Origin: Flaccisagitta enflata
Lineage: Eukaryota > Chaetognatha > Sagittoidea > Aphragmophora
Reading direction: 5' to 3'
Assembly: GCA_965153355.1 (NCBI GenBank)
Contig: OZ231127.1
Coordinates: forward strand, 52,452,001-52,516,000
Length of the DNA: 64,000 bases
Part shown: positions 32,623 to 42,732 of the stretch, piece after piece
How the letters are laid out: every line of letters begins with the position of its first letter
Numbering within the stretch: the first letter of the stretch is position 1
Notes under the pieces: model-generated
What the model was told of the DNA's origin: nothing
The model's database searches: none
What the model saw: the letters and a program-made list of their open reading frames with translations, nothing else
Translations under genes and position numbers: made by a program

Positions 32623-32815
32623 CTCTTTCAAACAAAGTCTCGATTTCCGCATCACTTCTCCGTTTCCGTTTCTCAATGACCGCCTCCTTTTCCTCCAACT
32701 TCTTTTCGCGTAACTCGGTTCTTTTGTTCACAAGCGTTGGATCTGAATCTTGACGAACTAACTGTAGGGCTCTTTCACCTCTTTGATCTTCCAAGAAATT
32801 CACAACTGACGGCAT
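32623..32815 (-). CDS. hAT-like transposase, internal exon (coiled-coil, Lys/Glu-rich)
   Basis: Opens after the acceptor GATCTATAG and reads MPSVVNFLEDQRGERALQLV, then a charged heptad-like stretch (KRTELREKKLEEKEAVIEKR) ending IETLFER. The upstream exon ends in phase 0, so the ATG here is an internal methionine if spliced as I propose. It is also the only plausible alternative start. Donor GAG|GTTGGT is acceptable. Confidence 0.7.
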
Positions 32816-32999
32816 CTATAGATCGAATACAAAGGTATGATCATACCCTGTATTCATTCTGTCTAGGGAGGGAATAACACTTCTTATAACAAGTTAAATG
32901 TTTAAGTGCGTGTTTCTAGTGAGCGCCAAAAACGCTTTTGTTCCCATAAAACGCGATAACAGTGTGAACACATATTCAAGAATTTCAACTGTCCCATGA

Positions 33000-33135
33000 G
33001 GGAGTGAGCAAAGTGAGTGAGCGAGCCTGTGAACGGAGGGAGTGAGCGAAGCAAGCATAGCAAAGCGGAGCGCTGTGGAGCGAAAAAGCGGAATGAGCGG
33101 TGCGAGCGAACGAACGTAGCGAGCGACCGAGTGGC
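33000..33135 (+). repeat. GAGCGA-type degenerate tandem repeat in a hAT intron
   Basis: Repeated GAGTGAGCGA, GAGCGAAGC and AGCGAGCGA words. It lies between exons at 32815 and 33234. Confidence 0.7.
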
Positions 33136-33233
33136 CTGTTCAAAACGCGATCGTCTTTGACTAGAAATGCCCCCTAACTGTCTGACTGGCTGATGTGAAT
33201 TTTAGTTTTATGCTCGAGTCATCAAAAAATTAC

Positions 33234-33435
33234 CTGAAATTTGTTCCCAATTGCAACATCGAAGAGTGTATCTAATTCGTTCAAGAAGTCTTGTTCCTTC
33301 TTCGTAGTTTGCTTCTTACGCGATCTCGTCTTTCCTTCCTTGACTTTGACATCAGTTGAGGAATCACCTTGCTCGCAGCCCCGTAACATGAATAAAAACT
33401 CGTGCCGCTGGGAGAGGCTAAAAAGGGGTGTTACC
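33234..33435 (-). CDS. hAT-like transposase, internal exon
   Basis: The minus strand reads VTPLFSLSQRHEFLFMLRGC then EQGDSSTDVKVKEGKTRSRK and FLNELDTLFDVAIGNKFQ, and ends at a strong donor (TTTCAG|GTAATTTT). The LNELDTLFDVA block before a charged coil is a recurring segment of this protein family as I remember it. The acceptor is TATTCAG at 33436 or TTTTTAG at 33419; both need a preceding exon ending in phase 2. Confidence 0.65.
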
Positions 33436-33830
33436 CTGAATATTTCATGAAATTTAAAATTCTGTTTATTTTGTATTTTTCCTATTTCTTTCTATTAAGT
33501 TAAGAGTGAAAAGGATTTTAGATGAATTGCCCTGAAAGACGACGACTTCCTTCTTCTATCTAAGATCTTTTGTATATGTTTAAGATAATCGCTTTCTTCT
33601 TATTAAATAACAGAGAATGTTTTGAATGAAAATTAGACAAGGGAAAGGCGGCGAAATCAAAAGTTCTGAATGTTGAGGATCAGACTTTGCAATATTCTTG
33701 GCCTTTAAAGTATGCAGCAAAGTAGTACCAACAAACAGATGTACGAACAGACTGAGATGGCATCTCACGATCTCAGTCGCGTAGCGGTGATAGCACACCA
33801 TTGAAATGAACGGAAAATTGTAATCCACAC

Positions 33831-33983
33831 CTTTATCTTTCTTGGACCACAGTCGCTGACAGATCTTCTCATAGCATTCTGACTTCTTTCAATCAAGCGT
33901 AAAATCCGAGTAACAATTGCTTTGGTATCCACGATTTTCAATCTTGCCTGATCCACCCATAAGAATCGCAACTCTTTTTCCAC
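33831..33983 (-). CDS. hAT-like transposase, internal exon
   Basis: Acceptor TTGCTCAG, 51 codons beginning VEKELRFLWVDQARLKIVDT and ending CGPRKIK, donor AAAG|GTGTGG. It ends in phase 0 while the next confident exon wants phase 2, so a small exon between 33435 and 33831 is missing from my model, or the copy has lost function here. Confidence 0.6.
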
Positions 33984-34076
33984 CTGAGCAATTTAACATT
34001 CTCAACTGATATTTCGAGCTCATGTAACATGAATAATGTACCTCAGTGTTAAAAACAACCTAAAAAAATCTAGTAC

Positions 34077-34244
34077 CGCTTCTGCAACAATTCGGTTCGG
34101 CGTGACAGTCTTGGCTTTTGCATCAAGTTCAATTCTGCGAAACGCCCCGTGACGCAAAATCTCTCGCTTCGTAGGTAACGTCGAACTTCCCCAATGGTCA
34201 GGACCACCAATAACTGCATTCTTGTTGTTATTGCGAGTAACAAA
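34077..34244 (-). CDS. hAT-like transposase, first recognisable exon
   Basis: 56 codons from FVTRNNNKNAVIGGPDHWGS to RIVAEA, with an SSTLPTKREILRHGAF block. Acceptor CGTTCCAAAG and donor GAAGCG|GTACTA give phase 0 on both sides, compatible with the exon at 33983. The frame is open upstream to an ATG at 34322, but that extension is strongly hydrophobic and unlike a transposase N-terminus. I therefore prefer the spliced start. An initiator exon is not identified. Confidence 0.5.
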
Positions 34245-34501
34245 CTTTGGAACGGAAAATGGCATAAAAAAAACCAAAAAATATCCTAACAAAATAATGG
34301 AACTTGCAAACATTTTCATCATGGAGAAATGGAGATGGCAGCAGACTCGTAGTTAATGAAACTATCATCTTTTGGTTCCAAACTAAAAGATTGATTTAAA
34401 TCAACGCATTTTTTTATCTCAGTGAAAATTGAGCACTCGTTGCAACGGCGATCTATTCTGCTTGAACGTTCCATAACTCGCTGTCTCTCCTCTTCATCAG
34501 T

Positions 34502-34504
34502 GTG

Positions 34505-34578
<74 letters not shown>

Positions 34579-34615
34579 CGTGCGTGCGTGCGTGCGTGCA
34601 CGTGCGCTTGCGTTT
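34502..34615 (+). repeat. (GT)n and (GTGC)n microsatellite
   Basis: About 65 bases of GT, then GCGCGTGCGTGCGTGCGTGC. Upstream of the hAT gene on the coding strand. Confidence 0.97.
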
Positions 34616-35024
34616 ACGTTTCACAAGCTTGTAGAAGGATTGTACAGTAGATGCTGTTGAAAGTTGAGATAACAGGGGCGATCACAATAAAAAAATGTGA
34701 AGCTACAGATTTAGAATATACATAAATAATAGGTTACTTTATTGTTTATTAAAAATAGTTGTCATAGAGACTTTTAGAAATCTTTTATAGAAAATATATA
34801 AGAGTATTGCTTAAAATAAAATTCAATACAACTTTTTGATATCTTGTAAAAATATTGTTTGATTATTTTTAAGTGTTTTTTACATTGTTTTGATGTTTTT
34901 ATTATATTACTGAATTTTTTTATTAGTCTATTTCTATTAGTTTTTTTTATTATGCGTGCCCCGTTATCTCATGTCTATACAGAATCTGCAGTATGTTTTA
35001 CTTCTAATAACGCAATAACATAAA

Positions 35025-35540
35025 CTTTGAAAGACTGTCGCTCCTAATGGAATCGAGCTACAGACTTCAACTTAGGCTCATTTTAAAGAACTTTGTCGGC
35101 ACTTTAAAATGAGCCTAAGTTGAGGTCAGTAGCTCAATTCGTTTAGAAGGTATAGGCCGACAAAGAGGGGGGCTAATGCTTCTTTTTCACAAAAAAAAGC
35201 ATAAACTTTGGAAGACTGTCGCTCCTAAACGAATTGAGCTATTGACTTCAACTTAGGCTCATTTTAAAGAGCTTTGTCTGTTCTTTAAAATGAGCTCATG
35301 TTGAGGTCAGTAGCTCAATTCGTTTGGCAGCTGTGAGCTTTTAAAACAACCCTTTCAAATAAAGATTGTTGGAAACACCATTATCTCTCAAATTTAGGGG
35401 GGGGGGGGGGGGGTGGCGGGTATGAGCAAAGTTTTTCCAATCACCACCAAATTTGGGAGTTCTCATCCATGATGGAAATGGTCTTATTTTCTCCGCGGGC
35501 GTCATGAGTTTTGAAAATGGCACCACATTAAGCCACCCTA
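35025..35540 (-). repeat. right TIR of the hAT element
   Basis: Inverted copy of 29629-30145, including both hairpins (35040-35150 and 35221-35331, loops TTTGTCG and TTTGTCT) and the G-run at 35397-35413. Confidence 0.92.
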
Positions 35541-35565
35541 GTGTAGAGTCGCGTAGCACGCGACT
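35541..35565 (-). mobile_element. terminal hairpin of the interrupted H repeat
   Basis: GTGTAGAG (right target duplication) followed by TCGCGTAGCACGCGACT and AAA. Completes the H repeat begun at 29431. Confidence 0.92.
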
Positions 35566-35720
35566 AAATAATTGAGCCACTAATCTAGCTAATTAAACTC
35601 AATGTTGTTATTTACTTTATAAATAGATGAAAAAAAAACTTAAATTGTAACAAATATGATAATGAATATGTGAAATCCTTGTTTTAATCCTTGTTTTTTT
35701 TCTCGGGCATTAGTGTCCGA

Positions 35721-35744
35721 CAGGGGCAGCAGCTGCTGCCCCTG
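35721..35744. repeat. perfect 24-bp GC-rich palindrome
   Basis: CAGGGGCAGCAG joined to its exact complement. It sits just after GTGTCCGA and before TGACGCCCC. Confidence 0.9.
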
Positions 35745-35794
35745 ACGCCCCGTCTAATACGCCTCTGCGTCCGACACATTTTATTTTTTTATTA

Positions 35795-36389
35795 CTTTAA
35801 GTCATTTTAGGTCATTTAAAATCAAATTAGTCATTCTAAGTCATTCTTAGTCATTTTAAGTTATCTTAAGTTGAATTAAGTTATAGAAGGCCACATAAGT
35901 CAATTAGGTCAATATTGTCACTAAGATCATTTTTCATCATTTTATGGCCTATCCAGGGGTGTACTGTATATAATTGAGCGGCTTTTGATTTTATTTCCCC
36001 CCCCACCTTTCATTTTTTCCCCGCGACACATCGCCTCACATAAGAGACTCTATGATTTTCTTCCCAACAAAGCAATAGAACAGTATAATATTGAATTAAA
36101 TAGTGTTAAATTGTGTTCTAGTAATCAAATTTTACCTTTGGTACTACCAAAAGTGCTAAATCTTCTTTTTTCTTATCTTCAATCTTTTGATTTTTTTCCC
36201 GTCTCCAAACCCTTTGATTTAATTCCCTCCCCCAGGTGGGAGGAGGGGAATACTCAACTTCATACATGCCTGATCACTTTTCTAATCATTTTAAGTCATT
36301 TTATGTCATCTTGAGTTATTCCAAGTTGATTTAAGTCATGTTAACTTATGTATGTATCGCATGCGACTTATAGGGGTTGGCCTTATCAT
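35795..36389 (+). mobile_element. H-type long form with AGTCATT body, interrupted
   Basis: AGTCATTTTAGGTCATTT-like body at 35795-35945, then a different AT/C-rich insert (35950-36270), then more AGTCATTTTATGTCAT and the end CGCATGCGACTTATAGGGG-TTGGCCTTAT. Directly followed by another H repeat in opposite orientation. Confidence 0.55.
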
Positions 36390-36390
36390 A

Positions 36391-36642
36391 AACAAGGCCG
36401 GATACACGGCTACCCTAGTTGCGTGCGGGTGGGCAGGAGCAGTGCTGGAAAAGGTCACTAGGGCATTCGGGCAGGAGCCGTATGCTCAAAAAGCTAAAAA
36501 ACGCTGAAAAAGTAAGGGGACCGACTGACCTACCAACCGACCAACGGACTGACCAACGGACGGACGGACGGATGGATGGACGGACGGACGGATGGACCAG
36601 CGGACCGACATAGCAGGGTGTAGAGTCGCGTAGTACGCAACT
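36391..36642 (-). mobile_element. H repeat (AAAGTAAGGGGACC variant)
   Basis: AACAAGGCCGGATACACGGC, AGTTGCGTGCGGGTGGGCAG, GCTGAAAAAGTAAGGGGACC, (GGACGGAC)n, terminal AGTCGCGTAGTACGCAACT. This is the uninterrupted form of the composite repeats at 38146 and 39889. Confidence 0.85.
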
Positions 36643-36754
36643 AAAAAGTTACTAAAATGTTAAATTCTGTGATAAAACTATGATGAATTTTCTCTCATTT
36701 GACACCAATTTTAGGGTTTTAGATCGTTTGACACCAATTTTAGGGTGTAGGGCA

Positions 36755-36935
36755 GATTCAAGGCCTCAGAGGGCAGATTTCAAGACTGAGAGGGCAGATT
36801 TTAGGCCTGAGAGGGCAGATTTCAGGCAAACGAATGAACAAACCAACTAACAAACCGATAAATGGACGGACATACGAAGGAAAGTCCCCCTGTGTTCTAC
36901 AGGACTTCGCCCCCTTTGAGGCCGCTGCCCAAAAA
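36755..36935 (-). mobile_element. M element remnant (type C core)
   Basis: GAGGGCAGATTTCA minisatellite units, then GAAAGTCCCCCTGTGTTCTA-CAGGACTTCGCC and GGCCGCTGCCCAAAAAG. Only one core is kept. Confidence 0.7.
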
Positions 36936-37075
36936 GATTGATTTTGCCAAAAATATGCTCTTTTTTTTAGTATTTTGCCAAGTCCCAACTATCAAGTTCT
37001 TAAAGCCAAGCATTGGCATAATAAAATTGCAGCATATTACTTACATGCTCTAAAAATTTAAAAGTCTTTGATATA

Positions 37076-37079
<4 letters not shown>

Positions 37080-37131
<52 letters not shown>
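37080..37131 (+). repeat. (AG)n microsatellite
   Basis: 52 bases of pure AG. Confidence 0.97.
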
Positions 37132-37138
<7 letters not shown>

Positions 37139-37139
37139 C

Positions 37140-37570
37140 AAAAGCCGTCAGCGGTACCCGCTCCCTACCTAAGTAAGTTGTGCTTGAAGTTGTGGGAGGG
37201 AGCAGGGCAGCGGCTCCAAAGGGGTTGATGATCTATGCTTTCACGGATATGGGGAATTTTCTCCTTCCCCTTATTCTAGCTCTTGGACCTCAAGGCTAGA
37301 TTTGTGTCTCAGGGCTGGGATTCGGGCCTCAAGGCTAGGATCTGGGCTTTGAGGCTAGGATTTGGGCCCCAAGGCTGGGATTTGGGTTTCAAGGCTGGGA
37401 TTAAAGCCTCAAGGGTGGGATTTGAACCTTGCAGCTGGGATTTGGGCTTGAGGGCTGAGATTTTTGCCCGGAGGCTGGGATTTTGGCCTGGACGCTTTGA
37501 TTTTTGCCTGGGGGATGAGATCTCAAGGATGTAATTTGGGCCTCGAGGATGTGATTTGGGCCTTGGGCAT
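37140..37570 (+). mobile_element. M element, left half with minisatellite (type A core)
   Basis: GCAAAAGCCGTCAGCGGTACCC, the core GCAGCGGCTCCAAAGGGGTTGATG, then about 14 units of GGGATTTGGGCCTCAAGGCT type. The closing core is missing and a W repeat follows directly. Confidence 0.75.
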
Positions 37571-37712
37571 TACGCCGGTTGCATCCCGGAAATACGCCAA
37601 ATCATGCCTTTGCGCCCGTCTCACAATGTTCCTTTGCAAATACCTGACTGAACGAGCCCATGCGCAACTTTCTACGCGCGCGGGAACCTTTTTTAGGGCG
37701 CTGTCAAAGATG
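37568..37712 (+). repeat. W repeat
   Basis: About 145 bp from TACGCCGGTTGCATCCCGGA to CGGGAACCTTTTTTAGGGCG. Inverted copies at 42316-42464 and 47398-47546 keep about 90% identity. Identity is not known. One frame stays open in all copies (CLCARLTMFLCKYLTERAHA here). Confidence 0.7.
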
Positions 37713-38002
37713 TGAGGGTTTAATGTGACTGGGACTCTGTTTTGTAGAGATGACAATCGCTTACATAGAGAGATAGCACACTGGCCCAGTATCAATCATA
37801 ACTCAATCTCTCCAAATGATAGGATATAGTGTTCTTATGAATGCGTCCAAGCCTGGTTGAACCTGGATCGACATTTCTCATCATGATCATGTCACTGGAA
37901 CAGCTGGAAGCGAGGCGAATTTAATGTGAAAAGTTACCAAAATTTTTAAATCTTCATGAATTCATAATTTGTCTCCAAATAGAGGGGGCTCATTTGACGC
38001 AT

Positions 38003-38085
38003 TTTAGTTGCGTGCTACGCAATTTTATAAGCCACTTTTTGATCTGTTGGTCTGTCGGTCAGTCGTTTTGTCAAAAAACTGTAAA
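38003..38085 (+). mobile_element. H repeat fragment ('TATAAGCCAC' subfamily)
   Basis: AGTTGCGTGCTACGCAATTTT-ATAAGCCACTTTTTGATC and (TTGGTCTGTCGGTC). The start hairpin is slightly changed and the 3' part is missing. Confidence 0.65.
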
Positions 38086-38145
38086 GAAGGTGTTTTTAAA
38101 AAAATGGTTTCTCTGTAGATGGGTCAAGTGGTTACCAAGTAAATT

Positions 38146-38625
38146 AACAAGGCCGGATACACGGCTACCCTAGTTGCGTACGGGTGGACAGGAGCAGTGC
38201 TGGAAGGTCACTGGGTCATCTGGGTAGGAGCCGTATGCTCAAAAAGCTAAAAAAAGCCTAAAAAGTAAGTCGCAAAAGCGTTAGATTGTCAGCGGTTCCC
38301 ATGCCCTGCTTAAGCAGGCTGTGGTTGAGGTTGAGGGGGGAGCAGGGCATCTAGCGACTGGAATCTGGGCCTTGGGGTTGGGATTTGGGCCTTGAGGATG
38401 GGACTTTGGCCTCAAGACTGGGCGTTTGACCTCAAGGCTGGGATATGGGCCTCAAGGCTGAGATATGGGCCCAGTGGCTGGGGGGAGGGGGGTTCGGAGA
38501 AGGAGGAGAAAATTCCCCATATGTTTGAAAGCATAGGTCATCGACCCCTTTGGGGCCGCTTCCCAAAAAAGGGGACCGACCAACCAACCGACATAGCGGG
38601 GTGTCGAGTCGTGTAGCACGCGACT
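38146..38625 (-). mobile_element. composite: H repeat with an M element inserted
   Basis: H first part AACAAGGCCGGATACACGGC...CTAAAAAGTAA (to 38268), M element 38269-38570 (TCGCAAAAGCGTTAGATTG, minisatellite, TCGACCCCTTTGGGGCCGCT), then the H remainder GGGGACCGACC...AGTCGTGTAGCACGCGACT. The uninterrupted H copy at 36391 shows the empty site AAAGTAAGGGGACC. Confidence 0.85.
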
Positions 38626-39328
38626 AAAAAGAAGGCTTTTTTTCTGACATGGTTTATAGCAACTCTGTGTACACTTATGTGCGCAAGAAACGGCTGTCCT
38701 GGCCAAGATAGATCCAAAGTATGATGCATTGAGGTCTAAAAGCCGTGTGGCGATCAACAAATGACCGTTGTAAAACTTTTATTTCACCACCAAGTTAAAA
38801 TTGTCACAAAATAGCATCCAAAATTTTTGATTCCTAATGAAATAATAACTGGTCTTCTAATCAGAGGAAAAATTTGCAATTAGACTAATTTCAGAAAAAA
38901 AATTTTGATAGTTTATTTGTACAAAATTTCAGCTCAATTGGTCAATTGGTTGCCAAGAAAATTTGATTTTGTTTTCAAAAAAGGCTTTTAAATCAGCCAT
39001 ATTTTTTTTCGATTTTACCTCTTACAACTCCATGTACGCACGTGTACGCAGGTTATGGTTCTCATGGCCATGATTGCTCTAAAGTATAATGCACTGGGGT
39101 CTAAAAGCCGCGTGGCGAGCGGAGACGACCTGTAAATGACCCGCTCAAGTCAAAATCGACACAAAACAGAATACACGAAATTTCTAAATCTTCATGAAAT
39201 CATAACTCTTCTTCTAATTGAAGAAATAAATTCGGGACTGCACTCATTTGACGGCAATTATTTAGAAGTTTATCTGTACTAAATTTTAGCTCAATCGGTC
39301 AAGCAATTGACGAGAAAATTGAATTTTT

Positions 39329-39469
39329 AGTCGTGGACGCGCAACTCTTCCACTTGCCGGTCAGTTCATCCCTCCGTCAGTCTGTAATATTTTTGAATTA
39401 CGAGTGGTTTCTGCAACACTGCTCCTGCCCCACCATCCGCAACTGTATCGCCGTGTATCTGGCCTTGTT
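39329..39469 (+). mobile_element. H repeat (GGAC subfamily), decayed; twin at 44419-44559
   Basis: AGTCGTGGACGCGCAACTCTT start, CACTTGCCGGTCAG, CACTGCTCCTGCCCCACC, ATCCGCAACTG, end GTGTATCTGGCCTTGTT. The hairpin and inner block carry several changes. Confidence 0.75.
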
Positions 39470-39607
39470 TTTTTTTCTTCAAAAAGAACTTAAAGCAATT
39501 TTCAGGCCTGTATAATTGATTTGGAGATTGGGAAGGTAATCAAAGGGGGAAAAAAGACAAGAAAAAGAAAATCTGAGGAAAATATTAATTTTGACAGTAC
39601 CAAATAA

Positions 39608-39765
39608 AACAAGGCCAGATACTAGGCAATCCAGTCACGGACGGTTGGGCAGGAGCAGTCATGCGAAAACCGCTCGTAATTCAAAAATGTGACGGACGGA
39701 CCGACCGACGGACCGACCGACCTACCGACCGACACGGCAAGGTGTAGAGTCGCGTGTCCGCGACT
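39608..39765 (-). mobile_element. H repeat (GGAC subfamily); twin at 44698-44855
   Basis: AACAAGGCCAGATACTAGGC, AGTCACGGACGGTTGGGCAG, (GGACCGACCGAC)n, GGCAAGGTGTAG and the terminal hairpin AGTCGCGTGTCCGCGACT before AAAAA. Confidence 0.85.
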
Positions 39766-39888
39766 AAAAACTTATTTGTGAAACACAATTTAATACTTTT
39801 TCAACTTTAACTACATATGTTATTGCTTTCTGAGGAAGAAAATCATAGATTGTAAAAAGCAATGTGGCGCATTGCACGGAAGAAAATC

Positions 39889-40701
39889 AAACAAGGCCGG
39901 ATACCCTAGTGGCATGCAGATGGGCAGGAGCAGTGCTGGAGAAGGTCATTTGGGCATCTGGACAGGAGCTCGAAAAATCTCAAAAATGCAAAAAAAGTAA
40001 ATAGTCGCAAAAGTGTTAGATGGTCAGCGGTACCCGTGCCCTGCTTAAGTAGGTTGTGGTTGAAGTTGAGGGGGAGCGGGGCAGCGGCCCCGACTCCCCA
40101 AAGGGGTCGATGACCTATGCTTTCACACATGGGGAATTTTCTCCTCCTCCTCCTCCTCCTCCTCCTCCTCCTCCTCCTCCTCCTCCTCCTCCTCCTCCTC
40201 CTCCTCCTGGGATCGGGCGTCTTGGCTGGGATTTGGCCCTCAAGGTTGAGATTTGGGCCTCTAGGCTGAAATTGGGGCCTCAAATTTGGGATCCGGGCCT
40301 CGAGGCTAGGTTTTGGCCTTTAGGCTAGGATTTGGGCCTGGAGGCTAGGATTTGGGCCTGGAGGCTAGGATTTGGGCCTCAAGTCTGGGATTTGGGCTTT
40401 GAGACTGGAATTTGGGCCTCAAGACTTGGATTTGAGGGGGGGACGGAGAAGAAGGAGAAGAAGGGGCCTCGAGACTGGAGTTTGGGCATCAAGACTGGGA
40501 TTTGAATGGGGGGGGGGACGGAGAAGGAGGAGGAGAAGAAGGAGGAGGAGAAAATTCCCCATATGTGTAAAAGCATAGGTCATCGACCCCTTCGGGGCCG
40601 CTGCCCAAAAGGGTACTGACCAACCAACCAACCAACTGACCAACCAACCAACTAACCAACAGACCGACATAGCTGGGTGTAGAGTTGCGTAGCACGCGAC
40701 T
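39889..40701 (-). mobile_element. composite H repeat with M element inserted; twin at 44979-45793
   Basis: Same join as at 38146: H up to AAAAAAAGTAA (40000), M 40001-40610 with type A cores, (TCC)n (about 40141-40208) and a GGGATTTGGGCCT minisatellite, then H from GGGTACTGACC with (AACC)n to AGTTGCGTAGCACGCGACT. The long proline, arginine and leucine frames here are repeat artefacts. Confidence 0.85.
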
Positions 40702-41529
40702 AAAAGGGGGGGGATCAAAAGCGACTTAATTCTATACACCCCTGTCAATTTTTTCTCTTCAACTTAACCTCGTACTATCTTCGCCAAAATAAATACGACA
40801 CCTTCTATCTACAATATCTTGGCTTCTAGAAAAGCTAGATTTTTTTTAAAAAGAAATCAATCATCCTCAATAGATCTACAAAATGAGTCCAATCTGGTAA
40901 CTGTATCTTAAGGCATTTAAAAATGGCAAGCAGAAAAAGGAAAATAGTCATATTCAGAATTGATAAAAGATTGTGAAAAAAAAATCAAATTTGATATTAC
41001 TTTAACTTTTATTATCTTAACCTCTGGAGAAGCTAGATTTTTTTTCCAAAAAAGCAAATTAATCTACATCAAAAAATCTCGAAGGTGGGCTCAATCTGGA
41101 TTCTGTAGCTTAAGCCGTTTAAAAATAGCAAGCAAAACAGTAAAGCTTAATCAAAATGATTGGCTTGCAAAAACTGTGGAAAAATGAGAAGAGGTTATCA
41201 CCTCTGTTAATGAAGAAATGCAATATAAATTGCATTTTAGATCCACAGTCTTGTGTATTTTTTATAAAAATAACTTACTTGACCACCAAACTCTTTCAGT
41301 ACTGAATTTTATCAGAGTATGGTCAGTAAATCATATCTTTGCCAGGGTGTCGCCTTTCTTTTGGCGAAGATAGTACATGTACCTGCGTGTTTACGGGAAA
41401 TGGCTCTCCTGGTCAGGATACATGTAAGTATGATGCATTAGGGTTTAAAAGCCCCAAGGCGAGCCGTGGCAATATACAACTGACCACCTAACACTGGGTC
41501 TGTTTCTACTTGTGACAACCGCGATTTTT
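40702..41529. other. AT-rich spacer with an internal imperfect direct repeat
   Basis: TATCTTGGCTTCTAGAAAAG-CTAGATTTTTTT at about 40826 and TATCTTAACCTCTGGAGAAG-CTAGATTTTTTT at about 41014 head two related about 150-bp units. CTTCGCCAAAATAAATACG and, inverted, TTTGGCGAAGATAGTAC bracket the region (about 40777-41376). Confidence 0.55.
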
Positions 41530-41735
41530 AGTCGCGTGCTACGCGACTCTACAACCCGCTTTGTCGGTCCGTCCGTCGGTCCGTCCATCCGTCGGTCCGT
41601 CGGTCCGTCACACTTTACTTTTTTTTTGTTTTTGCGGTTTTTGGCCTCACTGCTCCTGCCCAAATGATGGAGTGACCTCAATTATGGCCCCTGCCCACCC
41701 GCACGCGACTGGGGTAGCCGTGTATCCGGCCTTGT
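41530..41735 (+). mobile_element. H repeat (GTGC subfamily); twin at 46621-46817
   Basis: Close to consensus: AGTCGCGTGCTACGCGACT, CTACAACCCGCTTTG, (GGTCCGTC)n, body, GCACGCGACT, GTGTATCCGGCCTTGTT. In the twin, about 9 bases of the body (GCCTCACTG) are deleted. Confidence 0.9.
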
Positions 41736-41819
41736 TTCAACTCACCAGGGTTCATGTATGTTTCTTTGTTCAGTTCTTTCTAATATTTGAATTTTGTACA
41801 AAAAGAAGAAGAAGAACAA

Positions 41820-42022
41820 AACAAGACCGGATACAGGGCTACCCAAGTCGCGTGTGGGTGGGCAGGGGCTGTAATTGAGGTCACCAGATCATTTGGGCAG
41901 GAGCAGTGAAGCCAAAAATCCCAAAAACCCAGAAAAAGTAAAGTGTGACGGACAGACCAACGGACGGATGGACAGATGGACGGACCGACAAAGCGGGGTG
42001 TAGAGTCGCGTAGCACGCGACT
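41820..42022 (-). mobile_element. H repeat (GTGC subfamily); twin at 46902-47104
   Basis: AACAAGACCGGATACAGGGC, AGTCGCGTGTGGGTGGGCAG, (GGACGGAT)n, GCGGGGTGTAG and terminal AGTCGCGTAGCACGCGACT. Convergent with the previous copy, about 85 bp apart. Confidence 0.9.
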
Positions 42023-42315
42023 AATTAAAGGCAGGGGGGGAATCAAAGGCAACTTAATCATATACACCCTGGAATTAACTGAAGGCTTTAAAAACAGCTA
42101 AACAAAATTGAAAAGGAATAATCTGATGATTTAAATATGATGGGAATTTCTCAATACTGTCAGTCAAAAACCAAAGAATGTCTTTATATATAAACAGTCA
42201 AACAGACATAGAAAGAAAAACTGACAGATAGATTCATAAGCGGTCAAGTAAAAGAACAGTAAAACAGATTTGCAAGAAGCAGAAAAAATCATTAATTTCA
42301 CTGCAGCGGTATCCA

Positions 42316-42575
42316 ACTTAAATTCCGCCCTAAAAAAGGTTCCCGCGCTCGTAGAAAGTTGCGCATGGGCTCGTTCAGTCAGGTTTTTGCAAAGGAACAT
42401 TGTGAGGTGGGCGCAAAGGCACGATTTGGCGCATTTCCGGGATGCAACCGGCGTATTGGGCATGGGATTTTTGCCTCAGGAATGGGATTTGCACCTGAAG
42501 TCTGGAATCTGGGCCTTGAGGCTGAGATTTCGCCTCCAGACTGGGATTTGGGCCTCCAGGCAAGCCGCTGCCCAA
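42316..42575 (-). repeat. W repeat plus M minisatellite remnant; twin at 47398-47657
   Basis: W (42316-42464) inverted relative to 37568, followed by five GGGATTTGGGCCT-type units and GCCGCTGCCCAAAAATCGCAGC. The same W-next-to-minisatellite order as at 37570 suggests W and this minisatellite travel together. Confidence 0.65.
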
Positions 42576-42732
42576 AAATCGCAGCGGTATACAAAGTCGT
42601 AGTCTTTTGTTTTCTAAGTGGTGTACCAGTATGCCTCTAACCAAAAACATTTTATTTCAGAGAAAATCTTTCTTTTTTTTTCAAACAAATGACACCAGTC
42701 TTTATGGAAAAAAATTCGTTCAGTTGGCGCAT

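Larger units (their letters stand above)
29629..35540 (-). mobile_element. complete hAT-type DNA transposon, 5912 bp
   Basis: Ends TAGGATGGCTTAA (left) and the complement of TAGGGTGGCTTAA (right), 8-bp target duplication GTGTAGAG, and about 515-bp terminal inverted repeats. It carries a multi-exon gene on the minus strand whose product has hAT transposase motifs. Eight-base duplications and TAGGG/CAGGG ends are hAT hallmarks. It inserted into an H repeat, and removing it restores GGGGTGTAGAGTCGCGTAGC. A V repeat (30158-30322) later landed inside the left end. The long TIRs each hold two about 100-bp hairpins, unusual for hAT. Confidence 0.92.

Noticed and set aside
34020-34322. ATG at 34322 as the transposase start with a signal peptide
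   Set aside because: The hydrophobic extension does not suit a nuclear enzyme. An acceptor at 34245-34246 gives a phase-compatible exon without it.
37568-37712. W repeat as a hammerhead ribozyme
   Set aside because: A CTGACTGAACGAG stretch looked suggestive, but the required CTGATGA core and partner GAAA are not in place.
39906-40578. Arg-, Pro- and Leu-rich proteins in M elements (also 10477-10952, 45146-45840, 54049-55055)
   Set aside because: Their composition follows (TCC)n and the minisatellite unit, and they are open in several frames and on both strands.
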